Below are positions 58,973-64,000 of a stretch of DNA of 64,000 nt, in pieces. Position numbers and translations under genes: made by a program. The stretch is from the NCBI RefSeq assembly GCF_037969875.1, contig NZ_CP150218.1, positions 1,488,001 through 1,552,000 on the forward strand. The letters are read 5' to 3'. The notes beneath the pieces are model-generated. The model did no database searches. It saw only the letters and a list, made by a program, of their open reading frames with translations, and had not been told where the DNA came from. The stretch comes from Paenibacillus sp. FSL R7-0337. GTDB lineage: Bacteria; Bacillota; Bacilli; Paenibacillales; Paenibacillaceae. How positions within the stretch are numbered: the stretch's first letter is position 1; the number at the start of each line of letters is the position of its first letter.

Positions 58973-59965
58973 ATGGCGGGGATTCGCATTAAGGACATTG
59001 ATATCTACCATCCAGACAAAAGAATCGGCAATGAATTTTTCATTCAGCATTTTGATGACAAAGGTATTGATATCCGCGGACTGCTGGCTACTCTGGGCCG
59101 TGAAAACCGCTACAGCATCGACAGCCCGGATGAGAACTCCCTGACAATGGCTTATGAAGCCGCAAGTAATGTTCTGGAGAAGACCGGTCTTACCGGTCCT
59201 GACATTGACCTGATTGCTTATGCAAGCCAGACCCCTGAATATATATTTCCTACGAACTCACTGATGATTCACCGCCTGATTAACGGGGCTTCGCATACCA
59301 TCTGTATTGACAGCAATGCCAACTGTGCCGGAATGACGGCTTCGGTTGAGCAGGTCAGCCGCCAGATGATGGCGAACCCGAGAATCCGCCGCGCCCTGGT
59401 GATCGGCTCCGATTATGTGGCGCCGCATGCGGACAAGAATGATCCGGTGTATTACGCGAACTTCGGTGATGCCGCTGCCGCTGTCATTCTGGAGCGCGAC
59501 GAGCATTCGGTCGGCTTCATTGACTCTATCTACCAGACAGACACCTGTGTGTACGGCAACTCACTGTTCCCTGCAGAAGGTCTGGCTAAGCTCGGACGCA
59601 CCGGTGTTGCCGCAGGAGAGTTCAATGTGAAATTCATACCGTTCGATGATTCCATCTGTGTGGACGCCGCTTCCGAATCGATCAACACCCTGCTGAGCAA
59701 CAACGGTATTGATCCTCAGTCAATCAAGGCCGCCTGCTTCTCACAGCTGTCCCTTCCGAACATCCAGGCCGTCTCCGGCAAGATCGGCATTGCCCCTGAG
59801 GCCGCAGTCTACATAGGCGATGAGTTCGGCTATACCTCGACCAGCAGCCCGTTCATCGCCCTTCACAAAGCCGTCACTACCGGGCAGCTTGAACGCGGCG
59901 ACAAAGTCCTGTTCTGGACCGTTGGCGCCGGATGGCAGAATGTCGCATTTGTAATGGAGTACTAA
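58973..59965 (+). CDS. Ketoacyl-synthase-III-like enzyme with altered catalytic triad
   Basis: A 330-residue thiolase-fold protein of the FabH/KAS III type. The nucleophile Cys118 is in DSNANCAGMTAS, and FGDAAAAVILE and GAGWQNVAFVM are typical. FabH uses His in PHQAN and Asn in GNTSA, but here the aligned segments read SQLSL (Gln258) and GYTST (Tyr287). The enzyme could accept an acyl group on Cys118, while decarboxylative condensation with malonyl-ACP is doubtful. It may act as an acyltransferase or condense with a different nucleophile. AGGAGG precedes ATG 58973. Confidence 0.88.
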   Translation: MAGIRIKDIDIYHPDKRIGNEFFIQHFDDKGIDIRGLLATLGRENRYSIDSPDENSLTMAYEAASNVLEKTGLTGPDIDLIAYASQTPEYIFPTNSLMIHRLINGASHTICIDSNANCAGMTASVEQVSRQMMANPRIRRALVIGSDYVAPHADKNDPVYYANFGDAAAAVILERDEHSVGFIDSIYQTDTCVYGNSLFPAEGLAKLGRTGVAAGEFNVKFIPFDDSICVDAASESINTLLSNNGIDPQSIKAACFSQLSLPNIQAVSGKIGIAPEAAVYIGDEFGYTSTSSPFIALHKAVTTGQLERGDKVLFWTVGAGWQNVAFVMEY

Positions 59966-59995
59966 TCATAACGTTCATTCTGTTCTATAGTAAAC

Positions 59996-60040
59996 AAACG
60001 GCCCGCAGCAGAGTTTCTGACTGCGGGCCGTTTCTGTTCT
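59996..60040 (+). terminator. Intrinsic terminator between KAS-III-like gene and glpK
   Basis: ACGGCCCGCAG (59998-60008) pairs with CTGCGGGCCGT (60021-60031), followed by TTCTGTTCTT. It lies between convergent genes and may serve both. Confidence 0.88.
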
Positions 60041-60057
60041 TCTACCTATATCCTGCT

Positions 60058-61563
60058 CTAAAGTCTGCCTTCGTGCTTGCCCTCATGCTTCTCCCAGCCC
60101 ATCGTGCGCGACACAGCATCCTGCCAGACGCCATATCTGCGTTCCCGCTCCTCTGGCTCCATCTGCGGCGAGAAGACCTTCTCGGCGGTGTTGAAGCTCT
60201 CCAGCTGCTCACGGGTCCATACCCCAGAGGTGAGCCCGGCGAGCAGCGCGGCACCAAGTGCCGTAGTCTCCGCATAGGTTGTTCGTGTCACTTCGCTACC
60301 CAGAATATCGGCTTGGAACTGCATCAGCAGATTGTTACGCACCGCACCGCCGTCCACTCTGAGGCCGGTAAGCGGCATGCCGGCATCCTTCTGCATCGCG
60401 TCGATGACATCACGGGACTGGAAGGCCAGGGATTCCAGCGTCGCCCGTACCAGATGTGCGGAGGTGGTGCCCCGCGTCAAGCCGAATATAGCGCCCCGTG
60501 CATACATATCCCAGTAAGGCGCACCCAGTCCGGTAAATGCTGGCACAACCACAACTCCTTCACTCTCATCCACTTCACTGGCCTTCTCTTCCGAGTCAGC
60601 GGGCGCGACAATCAGCCCCAGTCCCTCCTGCAGCCACTGCACAGCCGCTCCAGCCACAAACACACTGCCCTCCAGCGCATAATAGAGCTCATCGCCCATA
60701 CCCCAGGCTACCGTGGTCAACAGACCGTGACTGGATGCCACAGCTTCAGTACCTGTATTCATGAGAATGAAGCAGCCCGTGCCATAGGTATTCTTGGCAC
60801 TGCCTGCTTCCAGGCAGGTATGCCCAAAGAGTGCTGCCTGCTGGTCCCCCAGCACCGACCGGATGGGGATCTCGAGACCGAACCACTGCTGGTCACAGAC
60901 ACCGAAGTCTCCGCCCGACATCCTCACCTCTGGCAGAATGGACGGCGGAATACACAGCGTGTCCATCAGTTCTTCGTCCCATTGGCGCTCATGCAGGTTA
61001 TACATCATCGTTCTTGAAGCATTGGTAACGTCTGTAGCGTGTATAGCGCCCCCGGTCAGCTTCCAGATCAGCCAGGTGTCTATCGTCCCCGCCAGGAGCT
61101 CTCCCTTGGCTGCCCGGTCTCTTGCTCCCGGCACATGATCCAGAATCCACGCCAGCTTGGTCGCAGAGAAATACGCGTCGATGACAAGCCCCGTCTTGTC
61201 CGCAATGACTCCGGCCATCCCACATGCCTTCAGCTCCTCACATTGGTCTGCTGTCCGCCGGTCCTGCCAGACAATTGCCGGATAGATCGGCTTACCTGTA
61301 ATTTTATCCCATATCAGTGCAGTCTCACGCTGGTTGGTAATACCGATAGCCGTTATGTGATCAGCTGGAACGGAGCTCGCTGCAATGGCATCTCTGGCTG
61401 CTGCAAGCTGGCTCTCCCAAATCTGCTCCGGGTCATGCTCAACCCAGCCTGGGCGGGGAAAGGATTGCTTGATCTCATATTGCCCCTGCGAGATCACTTC
61501 CGCTTCTGCATCAAAGAGAATTGCCCGTGAGCTGGTAGTACCTTGGTCCAAGGATAAGATCAT
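60058..61563 (-). CDS. glpK: Glycerol kinase
   Basis: A 501-residue FGGY kinase that phosphorylates glycerol. The N-terminal LDQGTTSSRAILFD binds phosphate, and ITNQRETALIWD, WILDHVPGARDRA, GVVVVPAFTGLGAPYWD and GLRVDGGAVRNNLLMQFQAD are family signatures. ATG 61563 follows AGGAGG by nine bases; the frame to 61671 is not used. No glpF, glpD or glpP is adjacent, unlike B. subtilis. It is transcribed on its own, ending at the shared terminator. Confidence 0.96.
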   Translation of the reverse strand: MILSLDQGTTSSRAILFDAEAEVISQGQYEIKQSFPRPGWVEHDPEQIWESQLAAARDAIAASSVPADHITAIGITNQRETALIWDKITGKPIYPAIVWQDRRTADQCEELKACGMAGVIADKTGLVIDAYFSATKLAWILDHVPGARDRAAKGELLAGTIDTWLIWKLTGGAIHATDVTNASRTMMYNLHERQWDEELMDTLCIPPSILPEVRMSGGDFGVCDQQWFGLEIPIRSVLGDQQAALFGHTCLEAGSAKNTYGTGCFILMNTGTEAVASSHGLLTTVAWGMGDELYYALEGSVFVAGAAVQWLQEGLGLIVAPADSEEKASEVDESEGVVVVPAFTGLGAPYWDMYARGAIFGLTRGTTSAHLVRATLESLAFQSRDVIDAMQKDAGMPLTGLRVDGGAVRNNLLMQFQADILGSEVTRTTYAETTALGAALLAGLTSGVWTREQLESFNTAEKVFSPQMEPEERERRYGVWQDAVSRTMGWEKHEGKHEGRL

Positions 61564-61600
61564 AATGCCCAGCCTCCTGCAAGCCTTAGCTTGAAATATA

Positions 61601-61616
61601 TGTTTCACGATGAACA
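61601..61616. promoter_or_regulatory. Imperfect inverted repeat upstream of glpK
   Basis: TGTTTCACGATGAACA is a near-dyad 38 bases before the glpK start. It resembles a catabolite-responsive element but is two bases longer than the usual 14, so the assignment is weak. Confidence 0.3.
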
Positions 61617-61638
61617 ATATTAATGTGGTGATTTCAAC

Positions 61639-61665
61639 AAAAAGCACCTCTGCTCTCAGAGGCGC
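61639..61665 (-). terminator. Intrinsic terminator after resE
   Basis: The minus strand has GCGCCTCTGAGAGCAGAGGTGC, then TTTTTG. Confidence 0.8.
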
Positions 61666-61684
61666 TGTCATGCATGCTCTTAGT

Positions 61685-63124
61685 TTACTGTTTTTCGACA
61701 GGAAGCCGCAGGGTAAATGTGGTGCCTTCTCCTAGCTTGCTGGAGGCATAAATGCTGCCGTGATGCGATTCGACGATATTCTTCACGATCGCCAGCCCTA
61801 GTCCCGTACCGCCCGATTCTCCACGCAGGCGGGCTTTATCCGCTTTGTAGAAGCGTTCGAAGATAAACGGCAGATCCTCGGGATTGATTCCGGCCCCCTG
61901 GTCTCTGATCGCGATCTCCACCAGACTTCTGCCTTCCAGCACTACCGTGCCTGCCAGAATGGAGATTTTCCGGTCAGCCGGAGTGTGGCGGAAGGCATTA
62001 TCCAGCAGATTGGTCAGTACCTGCTCCAGCTTATCTTCATCGGCAGCCCCCAGCAGCAGCTCTTGCTCGGGCCGCTTCAGTTCAAGCATAATATCTCGTT
62101 CCTTGGCTCTGACGGAGAATTTGCGGTATACCCGCTCCAGCAATTCTCCCACATCGACCTGAGCCTTAAGCATATCCGTATGCCCAGCTTCCATGCGTGC
62201 CAGGTCCAGCAGATCCTTCACCAGACGGCCCATACGCAAGGATTCATCATGAATAACCTGAACCAGCTCGCTGCTCTCCTCCGGTGAGGAGGCCATTCCG
62301 TCCAGCAAAGCCTCACTGTAGCCCTGCATCATCGAGAGCGGGGTGCGGATCTCATGAGATACATTGGCTACGAAATCTCGCCGCATCTTCTCCAGACGCA
62401 CCTCCTCCGTCACATCACGCAGAACGGCAACGGCTCCGCGCAGATGATCTTCGGAATATAGCGGTGCCATGTGCACCGACCATACCCCCTGCCGGACATG
62501 AACATTGGAGCGCTGATCGCCCCCGTCCTCAAGGGTGCTGAAGAATAGTGGACGCAGCGGCGGCGGCACTTCATTGGAAGAAGAGGCCTTCGGAACAAGT
62601 CCGTTATCCTCTTCTTCCTCCCAGGTAAGATCACTCCAGGTTTCGAGGAGGGTCTGCCCATGCGGATTGGTGAGGATGATCCGGCCTTCGATATCGAAGG
62701 TGATCACCGCATCGCTCATGCTGCGCAGGACGCTGGATAAATGCCCTTTTTCATTATTCAGACTGCGTATATTCTCTTCCAGCTCTTCCGCCATGTGGTT
62801 AAACGATGTGGCAAGCTGGCCGATCTCATCGCTCGTGACCAGGGTCAGTCTTGTTCCATATTCGCCGCGGCGGATATCATTCGCTGCTTCAATAACCTGC
62901 TGCATCGGCTGAGTGATCTTCGTGAACAGGAATAGGGCAAAGAATGTGGTCAGAGAGAATCCGATCATGCACGTATACATGAACAAGCGCTTGATTGCCC
63001 CGGAATTGGTGAAATTACTGTCGATGTAAGGCAGCAGGAACAGCCCGAGTGTAATGAGCACGACAGCAACCAGAAAGATGATCGTGATCCACAGCTTACC
63101 GACAAGACTTCTCCAGAAGTTCAC
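61685..63124 (-). CDS. resE: ResE-like sensor histidine kinase with minimal extracellular loop
   Basis: A 479-residue kinase, partner of ResD. Two membrane helices (about 10-32 and 47-68) flank only about 14 outside residues, much shorter than the ResE sensor loop of B. subtilis. HAMP (about 69-120) and a PAS-like region (AVITFDIEGRIILTNPHGQT, about 139-158) follow. The H-box has His257 (NVSHEIRTP), and an ATPase domain carries N, G1 and G2 boxes (LLDNAFRHT, DQGAGI, GGTGLGLAIVK). GTG 63124 adjoins the resD stop. Signals probably come through the membrane or PAS domain. Confidence 0.88.
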   Translation of the reverse strand: MNFWRSLVGKLWITIIFLVAVVLITLGLFLLPYIDSNFTNSGAIKRLFMYTCMIGFSLTTFFALFLFTKITQPMQQVIEAANDIRRGEYGTRLTLVTSDEIGQLATSFNHMAEELEENIRSLNNEKGHLSSVLRSMSDAVITFDIEGRIILTNPHGQTLLETWSDLTWEEEEDNGLVPKASSSNEVPPPLRPLFFSTLEDGGDQRSNVHVRQGVWSVHMAPLYSEDHLRGAVAVLRDVTEEVRLEKMRRDFVANVSHEIRTPLSMMQGYSEALLDGMASSPEESSELVQVIHDESLRMGRLVKDLLDLARMEAGHTDMLKAQVDVGELLERVYRKFSVRAKERDIMLELKRPEQELLLGAADEDKLEQVLTNLLDNAFRHTPADRKISILAGTVVLEGRSLVEIAIRDQGAGINPEDLPFIFERFYKADKARLRGESGGTGLGLAIVKNIVESHHGSIYASSKLGEGTTFTLRLPVEKQ

Positions 63125-63841
63125 TTATTTAGGCACCTCAAGCTTATAGCCTACTCCCCATACCGTTGTAATCATCGCTGCCGATTCCGGGGATACCTTA
63201 TTCAGTTTTTCACGCAGACGCTTGACATGGGTATCCACGGTGCGCAGATCCCCGAAGAACTCGTAATTCCATACATCCTTCAGCAGCTCCTCACGCGAGA
63301 ATACCTTGTCCGGTGAGATCGCCAGATAATGCAGCAACTCGTATTCCTTGGGTGTCAGACTTACCTCTTGGCCGCCTGCGCTTACACGGTGTGCATCATG
63401 CTCAATAATCAGGAACGGGAACACGATATTGTTGCTCGAATTGCTCTCTTTAGACAGAAATGCTGTCGCAGAGGAACGGCGCATAATCGCCTTGACCCGG
63501 TAGATTACTTCGCGCGGACTGAATGGCTTGACGACATAATCGTCTGCCCCCATCTCAAAGCCCTGCACCCGGTTGATCTCCTCACCCTTAGCGGTAAGCA
63601 TTAAGACCGGTGTGGACTTCACTCCTCTGAGTCTGGTCAGCACTTCAATGCCGTCGATTCCCGGCAACATCACATCCAGCAGGATCAGGCCGTAGTCATT
63701 AGCGGTTGCTTTGCGCAGGGCAATTTCCCCGTCCTCTGCCTCATCAATCTCATAGCCTTCTTTTTCAAGATACATTTTGAGCAGGCGGCGGATGCGTTCT
63801 TCGTCATCCACCACCAGAATTCTATTCAAGTGATCAGCCAT
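63125..63841 (-). CDS. resD: Response regulator ResD
   Basis: A 238-residue OmpR/PhoB-type regulator. The phospho-acceptor is Asp56 (LILLDVMLPG), with acidic Asp12-Asp13, Thr in MLTAKG and Lys in VKPFSPREV. The C-terminal winged helix has ELLHYLAISPDKVFSREELL and RTVDTHVKRLREKL. Position directly after a cytochrome c biogenesis gene and before a sensor kinase matches the resABCDE order, whose regulators govern aerobic and anaerobic respiration, including qcr-type genes. Confidence 0.92.
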   Translation of the reverse strand: MADHLNRILVVDDEERIRRLLKMYLEKEGYEIDEAEDGEIALRKATANDYGLILLDVMLPGIDGIEVLTRLRGVKSTPVLMLTAKGEEINRVQGFEMGADDYVVKPFSPREVIYRVKAIMRRSSATAFLSKESNSSNNIVFPFLIIEHDAHRVSAGGQEVSLTPKEYELLHYLAISPDKVFSREELLKDVWNYEFFGDLRTVDTHVKRLREKLNKVSPESAAMITTVWGVGYKLEVPK

Positions 63842-63916
63842 TTACACAACAACCCCTTCATCAATTACAGTAGAACGTCACCTTGGATCATACGCGCCCG
63901 GAGAAACCCGAACTTA

Positions 63917-64000
63917 TCAGTCTGTTCCCGCGTATGAATGAAGTCCGGCAATAACCAGGTTAACGCCGACCAGGGTAAACATTACGATTAGAAAGCCGAG
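63917..64000 (-). CDS. resC: Cytochrome c biogenesis protein CcsB/ResC, C-terminal end
   Basis: The last 27 codons of a gene entering from the right edge. The residues GFLIVMFTLVGVNLVIAGLH end in SYAGTD before a TGA at 63917-63919. A hydrophobic final helix with GLHSYAG is the typical C-terminus of CcsA/CcsB family haem-handling proteins in Bacillales. The gene would be part of a system II (ResB/ResC) operon that continues into resDE. Confidence 0.8.
   Translation of the reverse strand, partial: LGFLIVMFTLVGVNLVIAGLHSYAGTD

Noticed and set aside
61601..61616. Firm cre (catabolite) site at glpK
   Set aside because: The dyad is 16 bases rather than 14 and mismatches the consensus centre; listed only as a weak inverted repeat.

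Overview
This window is a low-GC Gram-positive, endospore-forming chromosome segment, most consistent with Paenibacillus. The reasons are sporulation genes (spoIVA, a SpoVIF-like gene, ypeB, ypjB), the Bacillales gene order qcr-tyrA-hisC-trp-aro-cheR-ndk-hep-mtrB-hbs-spoIVA-gpsA-der-rpsA-cmk-ypfA-ypeB-prsW-ypb, frequent GTG/TTG starts behind strong AGGAGG sites, and late genes of the futalosine menaquinone route placed between hepT and hepS. No phage, insertion sequence, CRISPR array, rRNA or tRNA was seen.

Layout. Positions 1-10200 hold a TPR fragment, a MazG-type pyrophosphohydrolase, YitT, ypjB/ypjA, the quinol:cytochrome c reductase qcrABC with its promoter, ypiF, an IDEAL-domain protein, a gamma-carbonic-anhydrase-like protein, a histidine phosphatase and an ECF sigma/anti-sigma pair. 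A long intergenic region (10182-10819) carries a candidate autoregulatory ECF promoter and a probable small RNA. From 10820 to 22270 (minus strand) lies the aromatic amino acid supraoperon aroC-aroB-aroH, then a TRAP-controlled leader, then trpEDCFBA-hisC-tyrA. The regulator mtrB is also in the window (30 kb). From 22454 to 30549 come cheR, ndk, hepT, mqnA, ubiX, mqnP, menG, hepS, mtrB and hbs. From 30905 to 49063 is conserved core: spoIVA, a YphF-like lipoprotein, a ferredoxin, gpsA-plsY, der, an S1-domain protein, plsC-cmk, a PilZ protein, ypeB, prsW, a MecA-type adaptor, a polysaccharide deacetylase and ypbG/ypbD.

From 49131 the content is more lineage-specific: a hypothetical exported or anchored protein, serA behind a T-box leader, an SDR enzyme, a WYL regulator, a chemoreceptor with no extracellular sensor, and then the most unusual locus. 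There a class I cyclic-di-GMP (GEMM) riboswitch with a downstream terminator precedes a thiamine-diphosphate enzyme, a carboxymuconolactone-decarboxylase-like protein, a small STAS-like protein and a ketoacyl-synthase-III-like enzyme. The last keeps the active-site Cys but has Gln and Tyr where FabH has His and Asn. This looks like a c-di-GMP-controlled small-molecule pathway that I cannot match to a known product. The window ends with glpK, resE, resD and the tail of a cytochrome c biogenesis gene.

A second unexplained feature is a structured intergenic repeat of about 100 bp: four full copies and one internally deleted copy, all in the same orientation, each just past the 3' end of a minus-strand gene.

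Functionally the window joins respiration (qcr, resDE, menaquinone, ccsB), aromatic amino acid supply with RNA-based control (TRAP), serine supply (T-box), sporulation and germination, and c-di-GMP signalling (riboswitch plus a PilZ receptor).
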